A program made the translations under genes and the position numbers. Positions 25,185 to 36,500 of a stretch of 64,000 bases of DNA are shown here, one piece after another. The notes under the pieces are model-generated. The model ran no database searches and had not been told where the DNA came from. It saw only the letters and a list, made by a program, of their open reading frames with translations. The DNA comes from Nematostella vectensis (taxonomy: Eukaryota > Cnidaria > Anthozoa > Actiniaria > Edwardsiidae). Where the stretch lies: NCBI RefSeq assembly GCF_932526225.1, contig NC_064034.1, positions 4,574,001 to 4,638,000 of the forward strand, given 5' to 3'. Within the stretch, counting starts at the first letter, position 1. Each line of letters begins with the position of its first letter.

Positions 25185-25190
25185 TTTATT
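25185..25190 (-). terminator. Poly(A) signal of the Tctex1 gene
   Basis: TTTATT on the plus strand reads AATAAA on the minus strand, beginning eight bases after the stop codon of the Tctex1-like gene. If used, the 3' UTR would be extremely short. A second candidate lies further downstream near 25085. Confidence 0.45.
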
Positions 25191-25198
25191 CGCGAGGA

Positions 25199-25753
25199 TC
25201 ACTGGACTACAAAGACGTAGCAAACGGCGAAAAGGTTGTTAACGCAGAGACTTGCAGACGCCATGAAGTCACTGAGAGGGTCCCACAGACACTGACTCGT
25301 CACTTGAATCCCCTGGTTCCGGACCTCTCCAATAAACGCGAGCGCTAAAACCTTCTGTTTATCCTTAAGTACCTTGCCCTTCATCTGCTGTTCCACCTTC
25401 TTGCTTATAGCTGCTGTCTGCTGCGAGCAAATGCTCTCGTCGTAGACTTTTCCACTGAGATATTCAAGCAACACGCTTGCGATAACCTCTTCCGAGCACT
25501 TCGTCAGCTTTTCGAGATCACTTTTTTCTGTTCTGTTCACTTCTTCTTCGTTCTGCTGGTAGAATACCGAGGAGTGGGGATTGACTTGATCTTCCAGTAA
25601 GAAAAGTCTTGTCGCTAGAGATTGCAGAGCTGAGATCTCCAGATTTCCACTCTTGGAAAGTCGCTTGAGTTCCAATTCCGCCGAATCAAATGAATACGAG
25701 CGCCGCCTGGCAAGCAAAGAGGGCCTTTCCACCGTCAGTCCGCTACTCTCCAT
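25199..25753 (-). CDS. Tctex1-domain dynein light chain family protein
   Basis: An intact 184-aa single-exon frame beginning at an ATG. Residues about 84-184 match the Tctex1/DYNLT fold: a helix with SEEVIASVLLEYLSGKVYD, a second helix, then KVLALAFIGEV, VTSQCLWDPLSDF and a closing strand LFAVCYVFVVQ. The LWD..SDF and FAV..V elements near the C-terminus are family hallmarks. These proteins are light chains of cytoplasmic or axonemal dynein, or ciliary adaptors. The approximately 80-residue Ser/Arg-rich N-terminal extension resembles the longer TCTEX1D/DYNLT2-DYNLT5 members rather than the roughly 113-aa DYNLT1. Poly(A) signal AATAAA follows at once. Exact orthology (DYNLT2, 4 or 5) is not decided. 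Confidence 0.85.
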   Translation of the reverse strand: MESSGLTVERPSLLARRRSYSFDSAELELKRLSKSGNLEISALQSLATRLFLLEDQVNPHSSVFYQQNEEEVNRTEKSDLEKLTKCSEEVIASVLLEYLSGKVYDESICSQQTAAISKKVEQQMKGKVLKDKQKVLALAFIGEVRNQGIQVTSQCLWDPLSDFMASASLCVNNLFAVCYVFVVQ

Positions 25754-26284
25754 ACTTACTCCTGCTGCTTAAGACTTCATGGACTGGAGAGAGGAGAAAC
25801 GTTATTAGATCTCAGAGTGCAGTTTGTGTTAGATGTGCTCATAAGTGTGATAATCTATAAATGAAGGTTCGTGACCTCGGTTAAGAACGAGCACTCAAGA
25901 GCCCCGATGTTTCGTTAGCTTTGCAAGATTTCCTGTTTTGACAGAAATGAAGGCGTAAAGGATTACGAGGTCTGTAATTGGTTTGACCTCGTTGGTAACG
26001 ATGTGTATTCAGCATGGAAGCTGGATATACGGGAAATGCGCCAATGTGTTGGCGAAGAGCGCTGTGAAGGCCGTCATGGCTCAGCCATGCTCTTAGTAAA
26101 ATAATCATAAACCTGCTGACTGCGACCTAATGGTTCAGGAAATGCCGCCCTGTTTGAGCGTTTTGTGCAGACAGGTTAGGAAATCGTACGGGTAATATAA
26201 TAATAACGTCATTTTCGCTCAGCCCTGAGGGCATAGTGGTCATAAATGAACTTGTAGAGAGACGTGCTTCATACAAATGATTAC

Positions 26285-26478
26285 GATACTAGTTTGGGGT
26301 GCCATACTAGTCAGAGGTGCTGCAATGCGTTTGAGCCATCGGCCCATACTGGTCAGAGGTGCTGCAATGCGTTTGAGTCATCGGTTCATACTGGTCAGAG
26401 GTATTGCATGCGTGTGAGCCATCGGTCCATACTGGTCAGAGGTGTTGCATGCGTGTGAGCCATCGGTCCATACTCATA
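26285..26478 (+). repeat. 41-42 bp minisatellite, left block
   Basis: Four to five units with the core GGTCAGAGGTGCTGCAATGC and GAGCCATCGGTCCATACT. Measured spacing is 41-42 bp. The same family resumes at about 28060 on the far side of the MULE-like element, in the same orientation, so the two blocks were probably once closer together. Confidence 0.9.
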
Positions 26479-27010
26479 TCAAACATATTCCCCATGGATA
26501 GTGTTCTTCGTTTGTATTGCCTTATATGGACATTGATGCCCATATTTAGAAGAGAAAACATGGTGAAAAATCCTGATTCCTGTCAATTTGAGACTCGCGG
26601 CAAGAATTTGTCAAGAAAAAATTGATCCCTTTGTCAAATCTTTATCTCACTAATCTTGAAAAGCCCTGAGACCCAGGCCTCAAAGAGATTGACCGAGCAG
26701 GTTTGAAGGTAGCCTGCGTGCAGCCGGAAATAGTTCCATTATTACCGTCTGCGAATTACCCGACAGAAAGCTTGTTTAGACCCCCTGCGCATCTACCGCC
26801 GGAGTGAAGCGATTTCTGATTGGCTATCATTTGGTTTAAATGTAACGAGCCACGCGATTGGTCAATAGCCCCATGTACCCTGCATATATATAATTTTTCG
26901 AATGTTATGATTTTGCACGAGAGTTTGACAGCGAATTCTTTCGTGTAATTTGTGCCTCACGGATGTAGCTAATAGCGACCAAAGGTTTGTCATCGGGGGT
27001 AAAGGGAAGT

Positions 27011-27382
27011 TTAATAAAGCTTTTGAGCTGAAAAGTCTTTTTTCCACAAGAATAAGCGAGTATATTTGCCGTCTGGTTCTTTAGCGATTGAGTAAGCAGA
27101 GAAAGCGAGTATATTTGCCGTCTGGGCGTTAGCGATTTGTTTATACGTTCGGCGGACGAGCATCTTGCCTAATGATTCGAGGTCCTCTGGAAGTTTTCTC
27201 TCTTTGTCCAACGAGGGCCATTTAACTCGGACAGTTACAGCCACATGTGGGTTTGGAGGATTCGGAGTATTTGCAGCAGCGGTAGCTGCATTTGTAGCAG
27301 GAGCTGTAGTTGCAACAGGAGCTGGAGTTGCAGCGGGAGCTGGATTTACAGGGCTGACTGGCCATTTCGGTTGTTGGACCAT
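27011..27382 (-). CDS. Small ORF inside the MULE-like element, unknown function
   Basis: A 123-codon frame on the minus strand: an Ala/Pro/Thr-rich first half (residues about 10-48) followed by a charged segment with KLPEDLESLGKMLVRRTYKQ and a Tyr/Trp/Lys-rich end. Its C-terminal coding part (GKYTRL.LWKKDFSAQK) overlaps the inverted arm and is mirrored in the right arm. No domain is recognised. It could be a captured host gene fragment (pack-MULE style), an element-encoded peptide, or chance; the start at 27382 is a plain ATG. Confidence 0.3.
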   Translation of the reverse strand: MVQQPKWPVSPVNPAPAATPAPVATTAPATNAATAAANTPNPPNPHVAVTVRVKWPSLDKERKLPEDLESLGKMLVRRTYKQIANAQTANILAFSAYSIAKEPDGKYTRLFLWKKDFSAQKLY

Positions 27383-27618
27383 TGCGAACAGGAGTAGAAG
27401 CGAGTTCTTCTGGTCTTGAGGATGATGACTTACCCTGTGATTTCGTTGGTTTCTTGCTCGGTGTTCTGATTATCGCTATATTTATTTTGAAAGAGGCCTT
27501 CAATTGTTTTTAGATCTTGAAGCAATTGTGTTCGTCGCTTAAGTTTTCTAAAGCGCAGACGGCAAATATACTCGCTTACTCTTGTGGAAGACTTTTCAGC
27601 TCAAAAGCTTTATTAAAC

Positions 27619-27736
<118 letters not shown>

Positions 27737-28059
27737 TGTCGCTATTAGCTACATCCGTGAGGCACAAATTACACGAAGAAATTGCCATATTGGTTTGCAC
27801 TCTTCGAGCCTTCGCGGTCAAACTCACGTGCGGAATCATACCATTCGAAAAATTATATATGCAGGGTACATGGGGCTATTGACCAATCGCGTGGCTCGTT
27901 ACATTTGAACCAGATGACAGCCAATCAGAAATCGCTTCACTCCGGCGGTAGGTGCGCTGGGGGTCTAAACAAGCTTTCTGTCGGTAATTCGCAGATGGTG
28001 ATAATGAAACTATTTCCGGCTGCACGCAGGCTAGTTTGAAGGTCACCAAAATATTGATA

Positions 28060-28400
28060 TGGGTCAGAGGTGCTAAATGCAAGTGAGCCATCGGTCCATA
28101 CTGGTCAGAGGTGCTAAATGCAAGTGAGCCATCGGTCCATACTGGTCAGAGGTGCTAAATGCAAGTGAGCCATCGGTCCATACTGGTCAGAGGTGCTAAA
28201 TGCAAGTGAGCCATAGGTCCATACTGGTCAGAGGTCCTGCATGCATTTGAGCCATCAGTTCATATTGGTCAGAGGTGCTGCATGCATGTGAGCCATCGGT
28301 CCACACTGGTCAGAGGTGATGCATGCAAGTGAGCCATGAGTTGATACAGGTCAGCGGTGCTGCATGTATTTGAGCCATCGGTTTATACTGGTCAGAGAAG
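28060..28400 (+). repeat. 41-bp minisatellite, right block
   Basis: About eight units of the same family as the block at 26285-26478, here with the variant GGTGCTAAATGCAAGTGAGCC in the first copies and more diverged copies toward 28400. It begins about 20 bp after the MULE-like element's right target duplication. Confidence 0.9.
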
Positions 28401-28613
28401 AGCCAAATGGAAATAATTTTGTGCGCATGCGTACAGTTGTATATTTTGGGTGCCATGTTATGCGTACACCTTGATGAGCTATCTATAGTATAACCAGAAC
28501 ATCGGTAAAGAAACGCGTTTATATTGTATAAAGCAGTCGGTCGGGTGCCACCATGCGAGTGATCATTAATCTTTGCATGTTACGCATTCTAAGCTTGTAG
28601 ACTGCATGCCGCG

Positions 28614-30092
28614 CTACACGACAATGTCGACACAAAGGCTCGCATCATCATCATCATCGTCATCAATAACATCTCCATCACTGGCTTCATCTAGCGTCTG
28701 CAGCTTGACTAGCAGTTGCTGAGGAGGGCAAGCCTCCGCCACCACGCATTTCCTACCCTTCGTATTATACTTCTTACCCATACTGTAAGTTGACGTCCTT
28801 TTTGCCTGAACCCCCTCTCCCTCGTCAGACTGTTGCCGCCCTTTTATCTTTATTCCAGCGCTCACACTACTGATGACATTGATGGAATTCCTCCGCACGG
28901 CAGCAGCCTTTTTCTGCGAGAACATCGACGCAGGTAGAGACTCAGACAGGTTTTTGTTCATTAGCGTCGGCCGTGAAGCCGTCGACATTCGTCGTGTAGT
29001 ATTGGGCTTAGCGCTTGGAGCTGTGACAGCTACTGATCGTCGTCGGAGGAGATTGTTTGTTTTGACTGCGATCTTTGCCGTCTTGCTGACGCTTAATCGA
29101 CGGTTTGTCGGACAGGAGAGTTGAATTGCGTTTCCTGGTATCATCTCCCCGGATATATCACATGTACCCCACATATCAAAATCGTCATCTTCACTTGGTG
29201 GTGGAGTCGGTGATCTTGGCTTAACTGCCTTCTCTCTGTACGAGTATGAAAGCTGCTTCTCAAATATAGAGTATAATTGTCTTAGATTATCGAGGTGATT
29301 TTTGCCGGCGGGTTTTCCCGATTTCTTTGGCAGTTCCGGTGCTGTGTAAGGTCTGAGTTCGTCGTACAAATTTCCTGATTTGCGTGACCTTGCACTACTT
29401 GGCTGCTGTTCTACTCTCGCTGGTTCTGATGGGAGTGTCCCAGAAAAGGGAAGGGACATGGAAGTCCGAGAGCGCTGCGTTTTAACGAATGAGGAATCAG
29501 GTGAGGAAATGGATCCTCTCTTCAGAAATAACCTCGATCTTTCCCATTCCTTTGCCGTTTTAAACTCAAGTCTATCCCGTGCATGGGGTGACGCATTTCC
29601 CTCGAGGACCAGGATACGAGAACAGAAAACGTTCCCGGATTTTGCTGCACAAATAAGAGGTGTTTCGCCATTGAGATTAATCTTATCGGTGTTGAGACTG
29701 AGTTTCTTTAGCACCTGTAGCACCTGGTTTAGCAACATAAAGTTTCCCGTCATAGCAGCGTAGTGAAGTGCTGTGTTCCCGCTCTTATCGGCAGTGTTTG
29801 GGTCGAACGAATGAGTTTCCTCCAAGATGACCGAGACGAGCTGCTCACGGTTAAGTTTTGCTGCATGACACAACGCGGTCATCCCATCGGAGTCTCTAAT
29901 TCCAACGCGTGCACCGCGAGACAGCATAATTCGCGCCAATTTGGCCGCTTTTCCTTCTTCCTCCAATAAACACAACTCCATCAGAGCAGTCCTTTTAGCA
30001 GAGTTTCGATAGTTCACATCGATTCCCATTTCTACTAATAATTTCGCTTGGTGAAATCGTTTGTTTCTTATTGCATTGGTGAGTGCAGACAT
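28614..30092 (-). CDS. Ankyrin-repeat protein with long disordered tail (ANKRD34-like?)
   Basis: An intact 492-aa single-exon frame from an ATG. Residues about 3-175 hold five ankyrin repeats, with consensus features such as SGNTALHYAAMTGN (about 104-117), NGETPLICAAKSGN (about 141-154) and DGMTALCHAAKLN (about 69-81). The rest is Ser/Arg/Lys-rich and probably disordered, with PRSPTPPPSEDDD near the middle and a strongly acidic DDDDDDD run near the end. The extreme C-terminus (DIVV) would suit a class II PDZ ligand, which is speculative. A short N-terminal ankyrin block and a basic disordered tail, encoded without introns, recall the ANKRD34 family, but I cannot confirm orthology. Ankyrin repeats mediate protein binding; the partner is unknown. 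Confidence 0.75.
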   Translation of the reverse strand: MSALTNAIRNKRFHQAKLLVEMGIDVNYRNSAKRTALMELCLLEEEGKAAKLARIMLSRGARVGIRDSDGMTALCHAAKLNREQLVSVILEETHSFDPNTADKSGNTALHYAAMTGNFMLLNQVLQVLKKLSLNTDKINLNGETPLICAAKSGNVFCSRILVLEGNASPHARDRLEFKTAKEWERSRLFLKRGSISSPDSSFVKTQRSRTSMSLPFSGTLPSEPARVEQQPSSARSRKSGNLYDELRPYTAPELPKKSGKPAGKNHLDNLRQLYSIFEKQLSYSYREKAVKPRSPTPPPSEDDDFDMWGTCDISGEMIPGNAIQLSCPTNRRLSVSKTAKIAVKTNNLLRRRSVAVTAPSAKPNTTRRMSTASRPTLMNKNLSESLPASMFSQKKAAAVRRNSINVISSVSAGIKIKGRQQSDEGEGVQAKRTSTYSMGKKYNTKGRKCVVAEACPPQQLLVKLQTLDEASDGDVIDDDDDDDASLCVDIVV

Positions 30093-30784
30093 TTTTGTGC
30101 ATGTATTTTCTCTTTTTGGTTAAGTTTGATGCAGCAACGTAGCAACTGTAAACCGGGCACAACCAAATTCGTTAGTCGTTTTTACAGGTTTTCTCTCACC
30201 TTCATTTAATCATTCAATAAGAAGCATCAGTGATAATTTCCAGGTCTTGTTGCTTTCTTTTCTCTCGCGCATATCATTTTTTTCTTCACCAACTTACTTG
30301 TTTTTCCCTCGCTTTGTTGCCATAACAGAACAAATTTGCTTTGGTTGAATGAATGAAAAAACATCTGTCCCCGTGGACTCGTGATTAGAGGTCGCTTGCT
30401 TCTCCACTAAACGTGGTCTAGTGATAATAAAAACCTAAAACTAATAAAAGCCTAAATAATAATAAAAACCGAAAGGAAATCATTATGATCGTGACTTGGT
30501 GGGATAATACAAACTTTTTAAATTTAATAATTTATAGATCTTTAAATAAAAGAGCTTTGTTTTTCTTATTTTATTTCAATACAAGTAAAAGTTCGTAGGG
30601 CTGTATTGAATTTTCACAAAAAATTCAATTAAGCTCATTTTAAATTCATAGAGGATCGGAGACAGTAACTAGTCCAGGTGAATAACATAAAATAATTTTA
30701 AACCTTTAAAAGGCTTATCGTGTTTATTTGCTCGACCAGGTTCATGCTTTTTTTTTTGGCTCACTTGGTTTTTTTTCTTAATCC

Positions 30785-30787
<3 letters not shown>
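30093..30787. other. Intergenic, no gene recognised
   Basis: AT-rich sequence upstream of the ankyrin-protein gene. It should contain that gene's promoter and 5' leader, but no TATA box or other motif stands out. The right part leads into a TTA microsatellite. Confidence 0.5.
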
Positions 30788-30827
<40 letters not shown>

Positions 30828-30865
30828 GTTATTGTTATTGTTATTGTTATTATTATTATTATTAA

Positions 30866-30911
<46 letters not shown>
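30788..30911 (+). repeat. (TTA)n microsatellite with TTG interruptions
   Basis: About 40 trinucleotide units, mostly TTA with a cluster of TTG near the middle. It abuts the 5' edge of the retroelement fragment. Further TTA tracts lie at about 31741-31860 and 31917-31946. Confidence 0.95.
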
Positions 30912-30914
<3 letters not shown>

Positions 30915-31571
30915 CTCCCTAGTTTTTGTGCCTGTGGTGAACGCTTCACAGTCAGCCATGCATTATCCTGTAAGAAAGAAGGCTTTGTAGCTCAGAGGCA
31001 TGACACCATCAGAGATCTCTTGACAGCTCACATAAGTAAAGTGTGCAAAAATGTAGAAACAGAGCCACTCTTGCAACCACTTGACAATGAAGTCTTTAAC
31101 CTGCAATCCACTGTTACAAGCAAAGAAGCGAGGCTGGATATAAAAGCAGGAGGTTTCTGGACACCAGGAGTTACAGCATTCTTCGATGTACGTGTAACGC
31201 ATGTTAACTCCCAGGCTAACCAGAACAAACCCACAGAAACTATCTTCAGAGAACAAGAGAATGAGAAGAAGAGGAAATACAACCAGAGAATAATCAACGT
31301 AGAGATGGGAACCTTTACACCACTAGTTTTTGGCACAAATGGAGGCATGGGGGTAGATTGCAAGAACTTTCTAAAATCCCTTGCAGAAAAACTGTCTATT
31401 AAGAACGGCGAGGCTTATGCCAGTGTAATCTCATGGATACGTATCGAATTTTCTTTCGCAATTTTAAGAACAGTTCACAAATGTCACGTAAGAGGTTCAA
31501 GATTCCCGTTCAAATCACGCGATGTTTTAAATGATAATGATTTTATATTGCCCATAACAGATGTTATGTAA
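30912..31571 (+). pseudogene. Retroelement C-terminal fragment (zinc knuckle plus nuclease-like domain)
   Basis: An open reading frame of about 220 codons without its own start, in phase with the preceding microsatellite. It opens with a CxC...H....C knuckle (CACGERFTVSHALSC), then RHDTIRDLL, a conserved-looking EARLDI.. GGFW and FFDVRVTH segment, and ENEKKRKYNQRI, FTPLVFGTNGGMG and SWIRIEFSFAILR. I recognise this as the tail of a retroelement polyprotein common in invertebrate genomes. The D..DVRV core suggests a restriction-like (PD-D/E-XK) nuclease, as in some non-LTR elements. The reverse transcriptase is missing, so it is a 5'-truncated copy. It ends at a normal stop codon. Confidence 0.7.
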
Positions 31572-31803
31572 GGCCGCCATATATATATATTTTTTATAAA
31601 AAAATGATTTTTTATTTTTTTTAATATTTTTTTCTTTCGCATATTTTTTTTTACTATTTTTAAATCTTATTGCTATCAATTTTATAAACAAATTTTTGTA
31701 AATCATATTTTAGATTATAATGTTATATAGTGAATTTTAATAAAATTTATTATTATATTATTATTATTTTAATATTATTATTATATTATTATTATTGTTG
31801 TTG

Positions 31804-31861
<58 letters not shown>

Positions 31862-31916
31862 TAATGGATGATAGAAAGAATAATGCTTTTTTGAGTGTTT
31901 AAAAATGTAAAAAAAA

Positions 31917-31947
<31 letters not shown>

Positions 31948-33038
31948 TCATGGCGATGATTGGGGAAAAAATGAAAATTCCGATAAACAATATTATTTTA
32001 TTATTCAGTTGATAACAACAATATATAATAACATTAGTCTGTTTTTTATTATCAATTTCACAAATAGAGAAAATTTATGTTAAGACCGGGCATGCTTTTT
32101 AGACCCCATAGACTACGAAAGCAAACCAAAATTTGGGGTGTGACACTTTTTCGAAGAAGGGGGGTAACCCTTTTTCGAGGGGGAAGCAGAGATAGTCATT
32201 AACCTTTTTACCCTGTAAGTCCCCCAAACGTCCTAGAAATAAATCTTTAGAACGTCATTCAAACTAAAGGATCCATCCAGGAAATATATGATCTTCAAAC
32301 TATCATTAGCACGAAAAATTATTTTGGACAATTTGATTTTTTTTTCAAAGTATGTCGAAGTAAACACAGGAATACCGAGCTATACGTATAAAGACAAGCA
32401 GCAAACAAGTCACTTTTATTGGGCTCCGTCAGGTCTCATTTTAAATCCATGTAAAGCCAGTCGCCATTCTCGGCACCTTTTCTATGCCAACATTGAATCA
32501 TGGCAATGAAGCATCCTCTGCTATGCTCATAAAATATTTGTTCCTAACTTCACCACCAAAAATTTCCCGGTCCAAGAAATATAGCGAGGGTCATAGTCGT
32601 AGTCGTAATATATGAAGGTAATGTTTCACTCTTCTCATAATTTTGCTGGAAAGTAGCAAGGAGTGAATGAATTAAATCCAAACCCTGAGACCCTGTGTGA
32701 TGTTTACTAGGTCTCGTGCTATCACGGCAGGTGGGCACTTCGCGTGAAGTCTGAGCGAGCTCACTTCCACACGACCACGACGTTTGGGTCGTTCTCGATG
32801 ACGTCATCTAATTCTTGGAACGACAGGCCTGCGATACATATAGCGAGGGAGGCGTCAGTTATAGAGGCAACTCTGATCCATCGGTATATCTTTTTTAAAA
32901 AAGAGACCTACCTGTTTTGCAGCAAATCTCGTCGAAACTGTGTTTTCCGTTCAACCACCTAACGAGTACAAGAAAATGTCACCGAACGTACCGAACGTGT
33001 GCCGAGTATTTCGGCGCTACGACCACCCACGAGGTCTA
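31572..33038. other. AT-rich flank and intergenic DNA, no gene recognised
   Basis: The first 500 bp are very AT-rich, with (TTA)n tracts at 31741-31860 and 31917-31946, possibly the tail of the retroelement. The remainder shows only short frames with no domain. I looked here, without success, for the missing conserved C-terminal exon of NPRL2 on the minus strand. Confidence 0.5.
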
Positions 33039-33228
33039 AAGGCTGATTTAGACAGCACGTTTTAGTCGTGTGCGACCACGACATGTCTTAGCCTTGAATA
33101 ACATACTACGACTTTTGTGGCCGAAATTCCTAGCGGCGTCGTAGACTGCTTTACACTCTATGACTCGAGTTGTAGATGTGTTGCGGGCCATTCGCGTACG
33201 ACTAAATCATGTCGTCTAAATCAGCCTT
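33039..33228. mobile_element. MITE, 190 bp, about 30-bp TIRs
   Basis: The left end AAGGCTGATTTAGACAGCAC and the right end (complement of TCGTCTAAATCAGCCTT) form inverted arms that extend through TTTAGTCGT / ACGACTAAA. There is no coding capacity. A target duplication is not evident. It lies downstream of the 3' end of NPRL2. Confidence 0.7.
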
Positions 33229-33288
33229 GAAGCATGACGCTAAAATAGCCGAAGATTACGCAACAAAGAAATTAGCGTAATGAAAAAG

Positions 33289-33386
33289 CTTGAAGGGTAC
33301 AGCTTGAAGGGTACAGCTTGAAGGGTACAGCTTGAAGGGTACAGCTTGAAGGGTACAGCTTGAAGGGTACAGCTTGAAGGGTACAG
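33289..33386 (+). repeat. 14-bp tandem repeat, 7 copies
   Basis: CTTGAAGGGTACAG repeats perfectly about seven times with a 14-bp period, 130 bp downstream of the predicted NPRL2 stop codon. The near-perfect identity suggests recent expansion. Confidence 0.95.
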
Positions 33387-33516
33387 TTATCGCTCTTTTG
33401 ACAGTATGTGATTGAATAGTCTCAAGCTAGGCGTCGTCGTCACAGTAGACGGCGTTTGAGCCACTCAAGCTTGTCCCTGGCCTCCCCGAAATGGAAGATG
33501 CGCAAAAAGTATTCAC

Positions 33517-36500
33517 TCACTTTTTCAGGACCTTGTTTATGCTCCCTTCGCCACCGAGCCACCGTGATCGGCTGGCTCTGGAAAACGGCCTCTGCCCAGT
33601 CTCTGTTCGCCTCGTGCCGAGAAAGACTGGGAACTTGTGAAGGCGACGGATAAAACCCTTCATCATTCCGAACTGAATCAGGCGCCTGAGGAGAGATCCC
33701 AGAGGAGATCAAGTGACTATGAATGGAAATAAGATGTAATTATGGTTGTTGATAACTTGTAGGCGCGTCGAAATGGAAGAAATCCAGGTGATAAGCTAGA
33801 AATACTCTTTAAAATAAAGATTGGCCACACAGGACCACCGAAACAGACCAGAAACTTGTCTTCCACAAAAAAAGTGACTTTCACGAGACACGGGGAGCGG
33901 CCCTGTTTAAATGTCTGAGCTGTTTTATTTTCCGAGGGGTCGCAATTCTCTTAAAAAAGTCATGGTAATTGTAAATGCAAACACATTGCTCTGAATATGG
34001 AGCAAAATAGTTTGGTCAGTGTCTTTTTATCATGTTAACTCACCTTTCATCTATTCTTAATTTGTAGGGGTGGTAGCGATAACACAAATCCCTTACGGTT
34101 ACCCCGGGAGTCAGACCGGAATACAGCTGGAAAATGTCATGAAACGTGGGTAACACGCAGCCTGGGAAAACAATCATGAGATTTACATTATGTTAACAGG
34201 GAAAACCCCGTAAACCCACGGCAAGTAACTACTTTGTTAGAGGTAGCTCAGGTACAACATATTGGCAGTAATTTGATGGTCGTCCCTGAACTTTGATCAT
34301 TTCTATTTATTTCTATTTCCATATTTTCCCTCAGTTAAAAGTGAATCACAATTTAGTGTATTATTTTTCCATATTTTTTTTTAGAACTGGTCACTTGGTC
34401 ACACAAAGTCGTTTTGCAGGTTGTAGTTCGGAAATGATTATCACTTTTCTCCAACATTATAAATCCTAGCCAAGTCCCTGGAGTTCTTTTCGGATTTTCT
34501 GTGTGGTGTTTTTGGTTTCCCTCACAGGAATCCCAAACAGAGCGCCAGGGACCAGATCCTTAGCTTTTAGGTTCCGCATTCACAGACCTGTCTTGGCAGA
34601 ATAATGTATGCACTCCTCCTGAATCTGTCTATCTGTGTAGAGAGCATGGATCTCTGGAGTGGTGATGTACACGTTCGAATACTGCAATAAGAAAAGATCA
34701 TCTTGAAAAATAATAGTTGATAAAGTTAAAATAGCCTGATTGGCAAACTAAATTTACAAGTACCTGAAATATTGATATTAGTTTGACAACATCATAGTAC
34801 CTGCAACAATTATACCGGGTAAGTGAACAATCATATGATATTGATTCATGAATGTGGCTCAAGGTGTAAGGAGAGCAGTGATGAAAGGGGTATCTAATGC
34901 TCAGAAAAAAAAACAGGTTCTTTCATACCCCTTTAGCTTTTAGGTCTGGCTTATTGAGAAATATGTGGTCTCAGTATAAAGTGGATAAATGAAAATGTAA
35001 CAAGTTGTGAACAGCGATGAGAACATGGAGCAATCTTTATACTCACACAAGGCTTTGTATGCACATTCTTACAAGGCTGGGGTCAATGTCTGCCGCATTT
35101 GCTATTCTCAAGACGTGGTTGAATCCATCAATGTAAGGTAGTATCTGGAGTACAAGATAGTAGAATCCTATAATCTAAATATGACAACCCCATTGCCTGG
35201 GCCATGGAAAAACACTGAGGGATGGGGGATGGAGGAAAACATAATAAATAAAGGTAGTTTAGTAGAATATGGAGATATCAGAAATTGTGAGGTCCCTACC
35301 CCTGCAATAGTTCAGTATATCAAGCCAGCCCCTTCCCTCAACAACCCGCTTAGAAAGGGTGATGTAATCTCACCTGTTGTGTCCAACTCAGAAAGGGTGG
35401 AGTGATCTCACCTGTTGTGTCCTATTAATAAAGGTTGACCTGATCTCACCTGTTGTATCCAACTCAAGAAGGGTGACATAATCTTACCTGTCGTATCCCA
35501 CTGACCTGATCTCACCTGTTGTGTCCCACTAAGAAAGGTTGACCTGATCTCACCTGTTGTGTTCCACTAAGAAAGGTTGACCTGATTTCACCTTTCGTAT
35601 CCCACTCAGAAAGGGTGAGGTGATCTCACCTGTTGTATCCAACTCAAGAAGGGTGACATAATCTTACCTGTCGTATCCCACTAACCTGATCTCACCTGTT
35701 GTGTCCCACTAAGAAAGGTTGACCTGATCCCACCTGTTGTATCCAACTCAAGAAGGGTGACATAATCTTACCTGTCGTATCCCACTGACCTGATCTCACC
35801 TGTTGTGTTCCACTAAGAAAGGTTGACCTGATCTCACCTGTTGTGTTCCACTAAGAAAGGTTGACCTGATTTCACCTTTCGTATCCCACTCAGAAAGGGT
35901 GAGGTGATCTCACCTGTTGTATCCAACTCAAGAAGGGTGACATAATCTTACCTGTCGTATCCCACTAACCTGATCTCACCTGTTGTGTCCCACTAAGAAA
36001 GGTTGACCTGATCTCACCTGTTGTGTCCCACTAAGAAAGGTTGACCTGATCTCACCTGTTGTGTCCCACTAAGAAAGGTTGACCTGATCTCACCTGTTGT
36101 GTCCCACTAAGAAAGGTTGACCTGATCTCACCTGTTGTGTTGTGATGTCCCACTCAGGAAGTGTCCATGCACTCTTGTCCCAGATGAAGATGGGGACCTG
36201 GTGATCCAAGACAGAACCTGGCTCTCTGCTAGGAATGATGGGCTTCAAGTGAATAGTATTGGCCTCATCTTAAGTCAAGAGAAAAACCTGTTAATTTTTC
36301 AGCCTCCTGAAGCACTATTATTCAAATTGTGCCCCAAGTGTGGTAAGTAGAGCATACATAACCCCTACTATATGGGCCTTTGCCACACCTGAAACTACTC
36401 AGACAACTTTTACTACCTACCTGGCTACCCTAGTCTCCTGCGCAGCCGTCCTTAGTGTCAGTCTTGAATTGGCTACCCCTCACCTTCTAAATTCAACTCC

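Noticed and set aside
30669-30959. Poly-Asn and poly-Ile frames
   Set aside because: Microsatellite (TTA)n translated in each frame.
33440-33712. 90-codon minus-strand frame overlapping the last NPRL2 exon
   Set aside because: It is out of frame with the spliced NPRL2 reading, which gives the conserved [19 protein letters not shown] segment.
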